Numbered from the stretch's first letter, positions 22,699 to 35,474 are shown. The stretch is 64,000 nt of DNA from Hofstenia miamia (GCA_004352715.1 SCFE01000118.1:464989-528988), one strand, 5' to 3'. Notes: a model not told the origin generated them from the sequence alone. Made by a program: numbers and translations.

Positions 22699-23558
22699 AG
22701 GGTGTTCATAAAGTCTTGTTTACTTATGTGAACGGGAAATGAAAAAGCAATAATTTATTAACACAAAAAACATACCAAAACCAAATATAATCAGAAATGT
22801 CCTCCATTACTGTCAATACAAGATTGCCACCAATTTTGCATATTGATAAACGTATTCCGTTTCGGGTGGGATATTATTGATAGCATTAGGGATAAACTGT
22901 TTCAATTGTTCTATGTTTTGGGGCTTTTGGCTGTATACATCTTCTTTCACTGTTCCCCACAAGATGAAATCAAAGGGTGTCAAGTCCGGGCTTCTGGGGG
23001 CCGAGCAATTGGCCCTTTGCGTCCGATCCATCTATCAGGAAATTTTCCAATCCCCAGTGAGGAGGAGCACCATCCTGTTGGAAAATAGTTCTACTGATGC
23101 GTTTAGACGACCCATTTCTGAAACAGCATAGTTTTGAAGCATTTGAAGATAGGACACAGTTGTGATGGTTGGTTCTTCAAAGAAAAAGGCCCAATTACAC
23201 GATCACTGTAGACTGCACACCAAACGTTTACACCAACACTTTTCATAGGAACTTCTTCAATGACATTAGGATTTTCATAATCCCAAATAACAGCATGGTG
23301 TGAATTTCCTTTAACGGAGAGAGTGAATTTAGCCTCATTTGAAAAACATAAATTTTGAATGCAATTTTCATCATTGGCAGATCACAACTGCATTTCTTCA
23401 AAGAAAATTTTTCTTGACATGTAATCATCTTGCAGTAGTTGGTGAATTCTTTTCATTTTGAACGTTCTCATGCCAATCTCATACTTTAATACCATGTGAA
23501 TGCTTGAATGGGGCATTTCTAATTTATGACTTTACTAGAAAGGGACTTTATGGACACC

Positions 23559-23563
<5 letters not shown>
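22698..23563 (-). mobile_element. Mariner-type element inside (TA)n
   Basis: Inverted ends AGGGTGTTCATAAAGTC (22699) and CAGGGTGTCCATAAAGTCCC (inward from 23561), with (TA)n on both outer sides as if it had inserted at a TA within one tract. At about 866 bp it is shorter than a full element. The N-terminal region of the transposase is missing. Confidence 0.9.
22813..23516 (-). pseudogene. Mariner-type transposase pseudogene
   Basis: Reading on the minus strand, the first catalytic motif appears as FSNEAKFTL (codon at 23337-23339), with asparagine where aspartate is expected. VNVWCAVYSDRVIGPFFF and ITTVSYLQMLQNYAV follow, then the second motif FQQDGAPPHW near 23072. A frameshift and a short deletion precede the third motif PRSPDLTPFDFILWG near 22984. 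The tail KPQNIEQLKQFIPNAI is recognisable. The second and third acids are about 29 codons apart against about 36 in related sequences, so residues are lost. In-frame stops, frameshifts and the D-to-N change make it inactive. Confidence 0.88.

Positions 23564-23596
<33 letters not shown>
23562..23596. repeat. (TA)n microsatellite
   Basis: Right flank of the mariner-type element. Confidence 0.95.
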
Positions 23597-23599
<3 letters not shown>

Positions 23600-23831
23600 A
23601 ATGCACTGTTTTTAAGTATACTAACTCCATGTATATAACAACGTTTCATAATGCACGTGAATTAAATGTAAATGATTTTAAATATTGTCTAAATATTACA
23701 GCAAAGACAAGAGTGAACTTTACGCAGTGGCAGGGCTTCGTAATAGCGCACTAACTGATTAATACCCACATTGAAATCCTGAAATTTTATAATCACCTCG
23801 ATTAAATATATAATACTGTCTAGGGAGTGAC

Positions 23832-24166
23832 TTGGGATACCATTAGACCCAACTCGATTTCGGGCTTCGGAAATGCTCGGGTATCAAATTTTTGGATCGG
23901 TTGGGGTACAAGCCTTAGATTGTTTGATCAAAGAGTTAGTGATGGTAATCACCAATCGATTGAGAAAGTCGCTAAGTAGTGCCAATGATTGGTTATTTCT
24001 CTTATCAGGAAATTACTGATATTATTTATTGTTTGATTGGAGAGGGATTCTTGCCGTTAAATGTTTTGAATCAAAATTCTACATTTCGGGTCAACTGATA
24101 AATGTTAGGATTGTGTTCGGGTAACGAATATTCTGATCGAGTCGGTTTTGGGTCCATGATACACTC
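23832..24166. mobile_element. Possible short hAT-like element
   Basis: Left segment TACCATTAGACCCAACTCG and right segment (inward) TATCATGGACCCAAAACCG resemble each other, and GACCC/GGGTC text recurs inside. No clear 8-bp duplication was found, so the boundaries are tentative. Confidence 0.35.
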
Positions 24167-24174
24167 ATATTTTA

Positions 24175-27100
24175 ATGTTCATTCTCTACTACTCTCCATG
24201 AGCGATCACTGATATAACTATGCATTGGAGGGCGTGGTTGTTTTAAAGTTTTAAAATAATGGGGCCTTAAAGCTTTAGACGTTGTAGTCCTGCCTCTACT
24301 TATGTTTTATGCTCATATTGTATTTCAGATGCATATTGTTTAGAAAAATCCTTATTAATTCAATGTGTGACTTAGTCGACTTTTACTATGTAGATAGTAC
24401 TAAAATTGGGGGACATTATTACGAATATTAGTCCTATTGACTACCTTAATCTACACTTGTTTTCAATATATTGATAATTATTGCATAAACTGTCAGTTCA
24501 ATAATTCCCTTTATATTTATAGGATTTACTCAATATGTACTTTTGTTGATCCACTCATGAAATCATTTTTCTGTCTGAGCAGGCTTGAATTTTCAATTTT
24601 TGGCTTTTTTACACAGAAATATAATGCTACAGCTTTATCAGAAGAACACGAAATTTCAGGTATGCAAACTAGTACCTAATTAAGTATTGATTGAGAACTT
24701 TAGCTGTTTTTAAATATTTGAACTCCAAAAGTGAATCCCGAGTTTGGACTCGCGGGATTACGAACGTTTGCTGCACTATTTTATTGTTATGCAGACTTTC
24801 AGGCACTTAAATAAAGCAAAATTATTTTGGCCTCTTAAAAAAGTTGAGTTTGCAGAGCCTGATCTGACGCTGTTATCAGAGCGTTTTTCATCCAGTGGAT
24901 GTTTATTTCTTGAAAGAAAAACTTCGTGAATGCATTTCGTGTATCGAATATCTTTTTGCGTGTATTCGTGTATTAGTCATCATCAAAGGTCTATGCAAAC
25001 TAATATATTCTTGTTGAATTTCATACATTAATAAGTTTATATTACATATTAACTACATTGTAATAAAAGTAATTTCAATGGAAAGCATAGCTGAACTACA
25101 AATACATTTCTACATGTTATAGACTAGGCCAGAATTGTTTATTCTGTTGTTTGTAATTGAAAACTTTGTGTATTTTTCATGTACTTGTATATAAATGAAA
25201 ATACTCTTATCGCTATTGCTTGATGTTAAAATATTGGTCTACTTATAACTATGATATAAATCACAAAGTTTTATATAAAAATATTAACTATATATAGAAA
25301 GGTTCCGCTCAAAATGACACTCATTGCGTGCTTAGGAATCCTATTCAGATGTCTTACCTAAATATTGCCTTTTTATTGGCAGACTGCATTTCAAAAATCA
25401 TTTAATGAAATATACAATTTTAAATCAATACGTATGTGTGTACATCAATGACTCATAAAAAGTTGACATAGTGGCAATATCCGTTCCAAAATATCAAAGT
25501 TTATGCTAACTCCTCCTTTTTGAACAACCTCTATTTAATTAGAAATATTTGTTACTATGCAAAAATATAGTGCGGAGTATTTTCAAACTACTTATAAAAT
25601 ATGTGGCCGGAATCTATGTTAAGGGTTACCAAGGTATATATTTGTTTATTTTCTTCACATACTCTCTAATATTATTTGTAATACAATTTTTTTACTTTGA
25701 GAGATTAGAATTAATGTTTTGGTGGTTTTGATTAATTACATTTAATCAAATTTGCAATTCTTTGAAATTCTATTTTACAAAGATAATTGTAAAATTGGAT
25801 TTCACCTATCTCCTAAGAAGCATGAAAAAAGCTTGGTTTAATTCAACGTTTTTTAATTTTTAGGCCAATTAGATCCGCTGTGGCTTTTCATATGCTCAAA
25901 TATGTTTGGGTAGGGGTTGAACACAAGAACTATTGACTATTTTAAATCTTAAGTTCATAGTTATCCTAGACAGTGGACTTTTTCAAGGACTTATTCTGAC
26001 GAACTTTGGCTAGTTCAAAAGTAGAAATCCATAATTTCCAGTCAAACTAAGTTAGTCTATGATTCATTTGTTGTTCTTGCGCACAACTAGACGATGTCTA
26101 CAGAAAATGCCAGAATTAATAGAACAGCTAGAAAATCCATTTTTCATAAATTCAACAATAATTGTTTGGACTTAATACATACAACGCTACAACACAGCCT
26201 GAAAAACTGGGCCAAAGAATGATTTTCAGACAAAGTTTCAATATGATAAACTGAAGTTTCTTAGACGATTTAGAAATTTTCTATGTTATAAGTAGAAGTA
26301 CTTGGTCAAACATGTTTTAGGTTAAGCACAAGAGATGTGGTAGGGATGCATTGTCTGGTCCGTTAACACGTCTTAGTTCATGGTCCATGGAAACATGGAT
26401 AGTAGTCTGTCCGGAGAAATGTTGAAGCAAAATTTAAATCTTAACATTCAGAGCGACTGCTATTTCAACAAGATTACTTTGCTACCGCAATGCACATTAC
26501 TTCTGTAAAATCATAGACAGTTTGCGAATATCATTTCTCCAAGTTAACTTGGGCGCTTTCCGAATTATAATATCATAGTTTGAATGATTCAGAGCAACAC
26601 TTAGAGACCAGGTAATGCAATAACTAGAATGTTGTCGGAGAGCAGAAAACTTCAAAGTTTTGTTCTTCAATGCTCTTGACATGAAATTTGTTATTGTATA
26701 ATGGGGTATCCTATCCTACAAAATAATAGAGTTTACGTTTTGGTATAAATAGTATTATGCATTTGATCAAAATAGATATTTCCGATGCTCAGTTCATGTT
26801 TTCTTGATTACTCTTACTTGCATAGCATGGCTATCACTGTAGACAAATATCTTTATTTTTCCGTAAAATTTCCTAGAAACCATTGGTCAGAAACTGCCAG
26901 GGTTATGATATAATGAGAAGACTGCTTTCCTTTCGGTGTGTTGCAAGGCAATGCATATTTAAATATGTATCACATTGGGGTGTTTCAATTATAAATAGTA
27001 ACCACTGAGAGCTTAGTTACAATTGCAATAGAATTGTTCATCGTTTACGCAGTTTTATTTTTCAAAAAAATATGTTAAAATTAAATTGATACATATTCTT

Positions 27101-28589
27101 AAGTAGATTCCAAAGGAAATAACGATCAATGAACATATCATTTAGTATATGTTAGTACTAGCAATTCAGACGATATCCCAAATATTTTATATTTTTACTA
27201 TTAAATTTTAATGTATAGACATTTCCAGACGAGAAGCTAAATAGCTCATTTGAATTGGCAGCAAGAACGTCAGCATCTACTAAATTTACTGGCCTTGATT
27301 TATTATAGATGCAAAAGGATTAAATGTAACATAATAAAAATCCAAAAAAGATACAGGTGCTGAGAAGACATCTGAGTCCAATTAAACTGAAAGAAATTCA
27401 TTTAATCAGTGGGCGTTTAACAAATTAATCAGGCGAATATTGCTATATAACATAATAATGGAATTATGCAATAAAAATTGGCATTCAAATTGTTACATAA
27501 AATGATTAAGCGCATGGTCATAATTTTACTATACAATCAATGCGTGCACTGATATCATGTATATAGAGATTATATTATTTTTAAAAGTACACAAACATGG
27601 AAATCGTATATGGAAGTTCCAAAAATACCTGAATACATCTTCATGTAGTAATTAAAATGACTTTATTGAATCCCCTTTTTTAAGTTCATTGTACTGCTGT
27701 TCGCAATAGAATGTCATGATTTGAAAAAAAATGTAATAGTCTTTTTCTATTATAGGAATTCGTTTATCATTTTAAAAAATCTCTAAGTTCTACCTGAAAA
27801 TCGTATTTGGAACTTGGAATTTTTTGAACATTTTAAATTAAGTTTACATTTATTCGCGCCAATATCATTTTAAACTTCTCTGACCATACTGTTCAGCAAA
27901 ATATTTAAATTTTGGAAATATTGCATTCAAAATCGGTAGCAGGATTTTTACTAGAATCTAATAACGCGTCTTCGATATTTATGAACATAATCTTAATCGA
28001 AAGTTATATCAATAATTAACATTGATATTAATCTTTAAAGCAGCAACCAAAAGACGAAGAGAACTAATTAGGTCATTTCAAATTCAAATAGTTTGAAACC
28101 TGTCTTAACAATGATCAGATCAGCTATCATTCTTTGCTCTGATGTTATTCTACTTTAGTGTGTTATTAAAATTAGTGTATGATTCCGAAGAAATGATGTT
28201 TGAGGTTGAATTTTTAAAGAAAACTAAGCAGGAAACCACTTTTAGACTACTGAAGAACAGGAATACTCACTAAAACCGACAAAATAGTAAACATTTTCCC
28301 CAAACCTACTACTGGTGGTACACCAAACACGAAAAACATTTTGGTCTTTGACTATGATGTTGAAATGATTCTATTATAGGGTAGTATAACCAATTAATGG
28401 GCCACTTCTATTGTGCTTGGTAAAAACTTTATTTGTGGAGCCTGTGTGTTATGAGAATATAAAAATTATTCTTTTTCTATTTTAAGGCTTTAGTTGATGC
28501 TGCAACCAGATTTGTTTTTCAATTCGAAAATTTTTCTAAGTGTCATGGAACAAGTGTAGTGGGGTCATGATATCCAATCTCAAATATTT
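24175..28589. other. A+T-rich noncoding stretch
   Basis: About 4.4 kb with no recognised gene, RNA or complete repeat. Open frames of 60-80 codons occur (for example 24437-24679 and 24744-24929), but none has a known motif. Confidence 0.4.
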
Positions 28590-28597
28590 GTGTGCAC

Positions 28598-28839
28598 CAT
28601 GGGCGTACGCAGGATTTTCTGATGGGGGCATCTCAGTCATGATCAAGTGAGTCACAAAATCGGGACGTCGTCTGGGGAAAATTTTGAAAAATTTGACCCG
28701 TAAAAATGCAATTCAGAACCTTTGTTTTTAACTTTTTTCATATTTTGCCCAATTTTTTTTTGATTTAGCCAATTAAAATAAATTTTGAAAACCTGATGAG
28801 GGGACATTCCACGGTGTACCCCCCTTCCATACGTCACTG
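28598..28839. mobile_element. Short hAT-like MITE, copy 1
   Basis: The ends CATGGGCGTACG and (inward from right) CAGTGACGTATG are imperfect inverted repeats. They are flanked by GTGTGCAC (28590-28597) and GTGGGCAC (28840-28847), an 8-bp duplication with one mismatch. G-runs follow the left end (GATGGGGGCA) and C-runs precede the right. 242 bp, noncoding. A diverged relative lies 0.5 kb downstream. Confidence 0.75.
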
Positions 28840-29308
28840 GTGGGCACCATGACCCCTCTTCAGCTGTATACGATTATGGCTATGTTTTATTTAATTTAGT
28901 GTTTCTCTCGTACACTTAAATTATTGAACTGAGACATTTCAAATTCGTGTTTTTGAATTGAATTGTAAGAAAGGGCGTAATGCACCCCTATTTCCCTTAC
29001 ATCTACCCATACATACAACAAATACTAAAACTTTAGCTACAAATCTAAAAATAATAAACAATTTTGAAGACACATATTTACAATAAAACCATTGCTAGAA
29101 AATTTGCTATGCACTGACTTTTTTTAAAAACCCCAAAAAATGTTGTTTGGTATTGCTAAGTATTTTGTGTTTTTGCTAACTTTTTAAATAAATTTAAATT
29201 TTCTCTTTTTGGATTTTAACTGAATGTTTATTCCACATAGAGCAAGTGGTATTGGGAAAGGCATTTTTTCCAGATATTTGTTCATAATTTGTACATTTTT
29301 AATATGTG

Positions 29309-29508
29309 GATAGGGACTTATGTAAGATTTTCTGACGAAGGAACATTTCAATCATTAATAAGCTGATGATCAAATTTTGTATAATATTGAAAAATAAACC
29401 AAAAAAATGCATTTCATTTACCGAAAATTTTTTGACTTAGACATTAAAAATCAATTTTGGAAAATCTGACGTGGGACATTCTACCACATCCCCTTTCACA
29501 CGCCACTG
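29309..29508. mobile_element. Short hAT-like MITE, copy 2 (diverged)
   Basis: Follows copy 1 along its length: GATTTTCTGACGAAGG at the left, AAAATCTGACGTGGGACATT and CACGCCACTG at the right. The left end is degraded (TAGGGACTTATG), and no matching octamers flank it. Confidence 0.65.
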
Positions 29509-29516
29509 TGTGTACT

Positions 29517-31100
29517 TGCTCTTCTGCAATATTAATTAAAGGTCTTCAGAAAGCTATTGTTTTCTTAAATGTTAATAACTAAACTGTGAAACTATATATT
29601 AAATTACCGAGGTTAAATATCTAGTGGTTGCAGCTTTATACTTGTCTGTTGATGCTGTACATTATACTAATAGACTAGTTAAGAAGCCTCTTTATTCTGT
29701 TCTTATTAATCATAATTAAGTTATTGAAAAAGGTACAAGCATATGCAAATTGCTAACAACAGATGCATAAATTGCTGATTTATCCTGTGTGACATTTCTA
29801 ATTTATGTCATTCTTGTAGTTTTATTATCCATAGAATCTCCGAAGTTCAAGTTGATGTCGATGACCACCCCCAAAATGTTACAGATGCTTTTGGAGCGAA
29901 GACAATTAACTGCGTCTAAATTCATGTTCATATTCAGCGTGTTTACTTTAAAATACTGGATAACGTTGCTCTTGCAGGATTCTAATATTAACCTCTTCTG
30001 CTGATATATTAGTTTATTGGGAACAAAAAACAGACATTCTCATAGTAAAGTGATAGAAGTCACAAAAAAACGTTCACTTCGCAGATCATATTGAGTGTAT
30101 GCTTCCTGACATCAGCTTTCGAATTTTCTTTATATTTGAGGGAAGTAAAAAACTAACGAAATTTTTTTTTTGGGCTTAATACTTTTTTGTAAGTGCTGGT
30201 CGTGAAAATTCACAGGATTGGCGAGCTACTGCCTGATGGCCAACCCTTGAAAGCAAAGTGCATACATGTAGTTGATGTAAGCGGGATTGATAATTCACTT
30301 CCTCAGGAGGATTTGAAGACAATTTAGACCACCTATCTTTTATTTGCCCGCCCTAATATTTTCTTCAACGGCATAGGCACTAAAACTATAAATAGGTTAG
30401 GCCTAACTGCAAAGAAGAAGAAAATACTTAAGCACCAATTGGTGACTTTAAGAATGGAATTCGATTGCTTTTACAAGTTTATTATCTTAAATTTAAGATT
30501 AAAGTTAAAACTCTGTGATCGTCTACAATTCAAATGTTAAATTATTAATTTATTTATTATCTATATTTAATTTTATTCAATAGCAATTATTTATTGAATA
30601 GAGGAATTCTTTGAGATTTAATAGAAATAAAAAATCGCTCTATGTAGCTTAATGTTTTAATAAAAAATTCACATTGTAATCAAATAAAGCGGCACGTTTA
30701 CTACTAACTCAATATATCAATCTCAATGTAATTATCATTTTATAAAAAATTGATTTCGACATTTATATTCAATTAAGCTATTCTATACATCAACATGATT
30801 CAAAATAATAGAATGGTTTTCTAAATTTGTTCTTTACAAAGCTAGGAAAGCCAATAAGTAGCTTTATTAAGATTTGTTTAAAATTTCTGGTTGAAAAGCT
30901 CTTGGATTTTACACAACAATTAGGTAATTTATTGATTAATTAAGCAACTAAAACAGGACATGTGGTATTAAGTTTGGAATCAGATCAACATGAGATAACT
31001 ATCAAAAGCCTTAGCTCGAGCTAGGTATGACAAACAGCAGTTTATTACGTCAAAATTTAATGTATAATTGCGGATTGAGTTGTAGAGAAACAAAACTAAT
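29517..31100. other. A+T-rich noncoding stretch
   Basis: A slightly GC-richer patch at about 30190-30440 did not yield a feature. Nothing else recognised. Confidence 0.4.
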
Positions 31101-31531
31101 GCTTGGATCAGAGATGCAAACCGAGTTACCGGGTCACCGAGTCCTCGGGTAAAGGTTTTTAGAACGATATCACCGAGTCACCGAGTCAATACTTGAAAAA
31201 GCTCTCCAAAATTGGGTCACTTCGTGAGCAAATACTTCTATTCAAATTTAGTAATTTCGAAGAATCCTATTTCAAATTCAATTTACTGATAATTCTTTTA
31301 AATGATATCATAGTTGAAAAACTTAATTACCATTTTTATACAACAAGTATAATATCTCTGTTATTGCATCCTATTTAAGCAGCTCACTTTACCACAACAA
31401 TCATTAAATCAACACTCCAAGTAGATTTTGTAGGTCTACTTTCTTCTCTCTCTTCCACAATTTCGTTCGATAATTTCTAGATTAGTTTTACTCAACATTG
31501 ATAATGAGATTCTCCAGGTTGAGAAACAAAA

Positions 31532-31659
31532 GCAGTAGCATTGCAAACACTGACAAAAGTTGTAAAAAAAATATAACCCGCATCACTATCACAATCTGAG
31601 AGAAACTTTTCAGCCGTAGAGAAGATTGCTTGAAAAATAGCCCCACAGCACCTCCAAAC
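31532..31659 (+). pseudogene. hAT dimerisation-domain relic, copy 1
   Basis: One frame contains two stops but keeps ALQTLTKVVKKI, then PASLSQSERNFSAVEKIA, the SERxFS signature of the C-terminal dimerisation region of hAT transposases. The relic is cut by the inserted element at 31660 and resumes after it at 32169 with text equivalent to the end of copy 2. It is inactive. Confidence 0.75.
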
Positions 31660-32168
31660 TAGAGATGAGTGTGGTGCGGTAATATCGCGGAATACCGCGT
31701 TATGACGCGGTAGCAATTTACACAATTGCGATGGTTAGCGGTAAAATAAAAATAAGTTGTGGTGGCATAAAAGTTATACAAATAAGGTGTTTCGTCTTAG
31801 GATTTAAAATCTCTAAGTATTTCCAAAAAAACTGTTTCTGAACCGAAACTATGAGATTTCACATGCTAATATTAAATGCAATTTACATATTTCATGCAAA
31901 ATTTGATACTACCCTAATGAAACTGAACGAAATGACAAAATGCCTAATTTGTCTTCAAGCTTTTTTGCGAATGATCCATAACCCTAGAAAAATTCAGAAA
32001 TATCTCTTTTCTAAAGAAGATAAAAATCGATATTGTTGCGGTATACCGCGTTAAAATTTCGTTTATTGTGGTGGTTTGCGGTAAAAAACGGACATTGCGG
32101 TGGTTAGCGGTGAAAAAATTTCCTCTGCGGTGAAAATAATTTTATAAAATGTACCGCGCTCATCTCTA
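31660..32168. mobile_element. hAT-like MITE nested in hAT remnant
   Basis: Inverted ends TAGAGATGAGTGTGG and (inward) TAGAGATGAGCGCGG. Flanking octamers CTCCAAAC (31652-31659) and ATCCAAAC (32169-32176) differ at one base. The related element at 47362 has a single ATTCAAAC at this position (47641-47648), which is the empty site. Both subterminal zones repeat GCGGTA and TACCGC many times. No coding capacity beyond a chance 67-codon frame. Confidence 0.88.
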
Positions 32169-32867
32169 ATCCAAACCCTTTGGAATCACAAGAAAAAAAT
32201 TTTTGAAATCTAAATTTTAATCTTTTGCTTGATAAGTTTTTCCTTAAATGTTTGTCAACTGAGTCAATAACGTATCACAGGCCAGAGTTTTAATCGGGTC
32301 ACCAGGTGATTATTTGTGTGCCGTTTGCATTTCTGGTTTAGAGAAATTTTGCTTAACAATAGGGAAATGCAATTTTACTATTTCCAGGAAAGGGATGACA
32401 TTTAATCTATTGTAATTTTGCCAGTCATTCCCAAAGTTTCAATATTAGGGGAAATGTAAAGGATGAATTTGCACAATACTAGCAACGCTAGTGTATCACT
32501 CTGGACCATTGTGATGTATCGAATGAGTTTGCCCTATGTATCAAATTAATAGTCACTTCTACAATTGCAATAAAACGGTTGTGATTTAATAGTTTCAGAA
32601 ACGTATTGCACATGTATCACATTGTAAATTAATATTTTTATTTTACTAATTTATTCATCATTAAAAATAAAAATATTGATAGAATGTTGTTCAATCTTAC
32701 TCAGAGACATTGCCTTTTCGGACAATTTCTGCTCGCCCTCCATGGATTACTATCGTGTAGTTCAATGAAATTTCAACATTTTTACCTTAGTAAAAATCAT
32801 AGCTTTTTATCCTTGTGCGTGCTAACTCCCATAATAAAACCGTTAATAACCCTATAGTGATGTAATA

Positions 32868-33050
32868 ATATCAGCCCATCTCCAAATATTACCAAAAATG
32901 AATGACAAACTTTGTAGAAATATATTTGAATTGAATTGAATTATGATTTACTCTTTTCAAGCCAATTTAAAGAGAAGCAACAAGGTCTAAAGGATGCACA
33001 GTGAAATAATACTATAGGTTCTTAAACCAGTTTTCAATGTTAGAATGATT
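32868..33050 (+). repeat. Dispersed repeat X, copy 2
   Basis: Same-orientation homologue of 14761-14931, including CTCTTTTCAAGCCAATTT. Carries small insertions relative to copy 1. Confidence 0.6.
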
Positions 33051-35204
33051 GAAAAAAGAGGTACTGCAGAAAAAAAGAATATTCTTGCTGTTCTTGATAA
33101 ATCATCAGAGTCAACAAACTAAGGAGTAAACATGATCAAGAAATGAAACACTTAAGTTCCTCATCATCCACCCCATAATTTTGATTGGGTGGAATAATAT
33201 ATTTAATACTAAGAAATCAGAAGAATTTGGAAAAACTAAGTCCAATAAGTTCCTACAATGATGCGATAGAAGTCAAGAATTTGCGAAAAAGAATATGAGG
33301 TAAGTAATAAAAGATATCATCGTCATAATCATGATTAATTCCAATCAATATCGATATTTTGAAGTCACAAATACAAAAGATGCTAATCATTCTTAGAAAT
33401 ATTTTCAGTGACGAATGTAGAAAACGAGGTGAAAGTCACTTCAAGGCTATCAATAACATCCATATATTTTAAGTGATTGTTACTAAGCGTCGACGGATTA
33501 TATATACATAAAATGAGAAGATTAATGATTAATGATGAAAACAATACACTTCACAATAATTAGTTAAACCTCTGCCGTTATTAGGACTTTATTACAAAAG
33601 GTATGATTAGGATAGGGGTTCACATTATTTAAGTATAATAAATAAATTCTTCAACAATTTAACTGCGACTTAAAACTTTCAGTGGTGATGGCATTGTGGC
33701 AACAACACACAGGTTAACACATTCAATAAAAGAACAAAGCTTTTACTTGTTTATCTCAAAGTTTTATTAAACAGGAGTAACTAACATAAAAATGAGGCAT
33801 AGAATGAGAAGTTTTGTAGAAATTTGATCTGCAATAAATTACAAAGTTTTGCTATCAAATTTAACAGGGTGAGAAAACTGAAAAAATAACATATACAACC
33901 GTTAACTCCGATATACTTTGACAATTTATTAAAGTTCCCAGAAGAATATAATACAATCCAGTCAATTTATGAATTTTGCTACAGTATTATCTGAATATTT
34001 GCAATTACTGTACCTCCTGGTGATTAGGGCGATTCTGTGAATCCTAAATTTTTGAGTCGGCACATTGATCAAATATTAATTACTTATAAACAAACTATTA
34101 TTTTAATACTCTTTTGAGAGATTATTTCACATTTTACTTTCAAAGCATCCATGTAATACATTCATGCCGAAGAACGATTCAGTTTCTTTTTCACATAAGT
34201 ACACAATTAGAGCGCCCTTCAATGATATTAATTCATAATCAAAGTTTCTGTGTTAAATCAACTGAACGAAACTCATTGTATAAAAGTCATTAAAACTTTA
34301 TTAACCTTAAGAAGCCTGGTATCTATTTAAGAGAACAAATTGCTTTTTTCATATTTGCGAAAAAAAATTCCATCCACATTAGGAAATTTAAAAATTATTG
34401 ATTACTGAGTATAAATTACTTCATAAGATAAACTACAGTATTTTTCATTGAAAATTTCATGATTGTTTTCTCCATGCCTATTGAGGTGCAAAGTGCTCAA
34501 AATCAAAGGATATTCCGCCTGAATGGGAAATAGCCGGGTTGCAGTTTAAGAATAAAATCAAAAAGGAGACATTTCCCTCTGATTATTCGAAGAGTAGTTT
34601 TTTTGGCTGGGATGTAGGGTGATTCATATTGTTGTTTATGCAAAACTTTCTTTACAATTGTGTGAAATGAAAATCACACTTCCCGTAATATCTTGGTATT
34701 AGCAAAGAAATCTCTTCAAGTATCATCTCAACCAAACGGAGTATATTATCAACTATTATTGAATGATTGCAACCACTTTAGGACATTTCAAAACAAAAAA
34801 AACTATATTAAATTAAAATTCACAAATGGATGCCGAAACCCCATTTTCCAAGTTCAAATTTCAACTAAATTTTTTTTCACGGGTTGCTCCAAGGTAATAT
34901 TCTCAGAACTTCCTCCTTGTGAGAGATTCTTTCATTTCAAATGCAATTTTTTCAAGAGTCTGCATCCAAAACTATGCTATTGTTTGTCTTATTGAATTTC
35001 ACAATGCTGGGCATTTGCTTCTCGTGAGCCTTTGTTTGACAGAACCTTTGAAAACGCTCTCTTCAAGTCCAATTGGGTTCAGAAAATAAGAGCATGGTGC
35101 CAATCTAAGTCTTGAATATTCCATCAATACAAATGACAAACTCTGCTCTTTTATGAATCCAAAACGAAAGTGGCTCTCGCTATGTTGAGTGTTACATTCA
35201 TAAA

Positions 35205-35474
35205 TCAGCTCACGAAACCACTTTTGAAATCTTCCATTTTGAAGGATCCACGTCTAGTAGCGAAGTTCAGCAATAGAGAACTTGGCATCGCTGCGATACA
35301 ATATAAATCACTTCCTTGAGAATTAGGTCCAACAATGGAGGAACATGGTCCAATTTCTTTATGACCCCCATTGCTACAATACAAAATAAAATTTGTGTCA
35401 TCCGGCCAAATGATGGTGCGACTGTTAGGCTGCACTTCAAAAAGAGGTGGTTCTTTGAGCCTTATTAACCTCAC
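35205..35474 (-). CDS. Uncertain ORF, 89 codons, unknown function
   Basis: An open frame starting after a minus-strand TATAAATA, with protein-like segments (PNSRTIIWPDDTNF, SDLYCIAAMPSSLLLNF). No known domain was recognised and no splice pattern is clear. It may be a decayed gene, an exon or chance. Confidence 0.15.
   Translation of the reverse strand: MRLIRLKEPPLFEVQPNSRTIIWPDDTNFILYCSNGGHKEIGPCSSIVGPNSQGSDLYCIAAMPSSLLLNFATRRGSFKMEDFKSGFVS

Larger units (their letters stand above)
31109..32335 (+). mobile_element. hAT remnant (host of a nested element)
   Basis: Ends CAGAGATGCAAAC and (inward from right) CAGAAATGCAAAC. The outer octamers GCTTGGAT and GTTTAGAG agree at five of eight bases. 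Direct repeats of ACCGAGTC lie just inside the left end. The interior is homologous to 47362-47776 and carries a relic of the hAT C-terminal dimerisation domain, but is interrupted by a second element at 31660-32168. Most of the transposase is absent. Confidence 0.75.

Noticed and set aside
21468-22731. Very long open frames across 21.5-22.7 kb on both strands
   Set aside because: They consist almost entirely of unknown bases in the 1000-N gap, with microsatellite-coded Ile/Tyr repeats at the edges.
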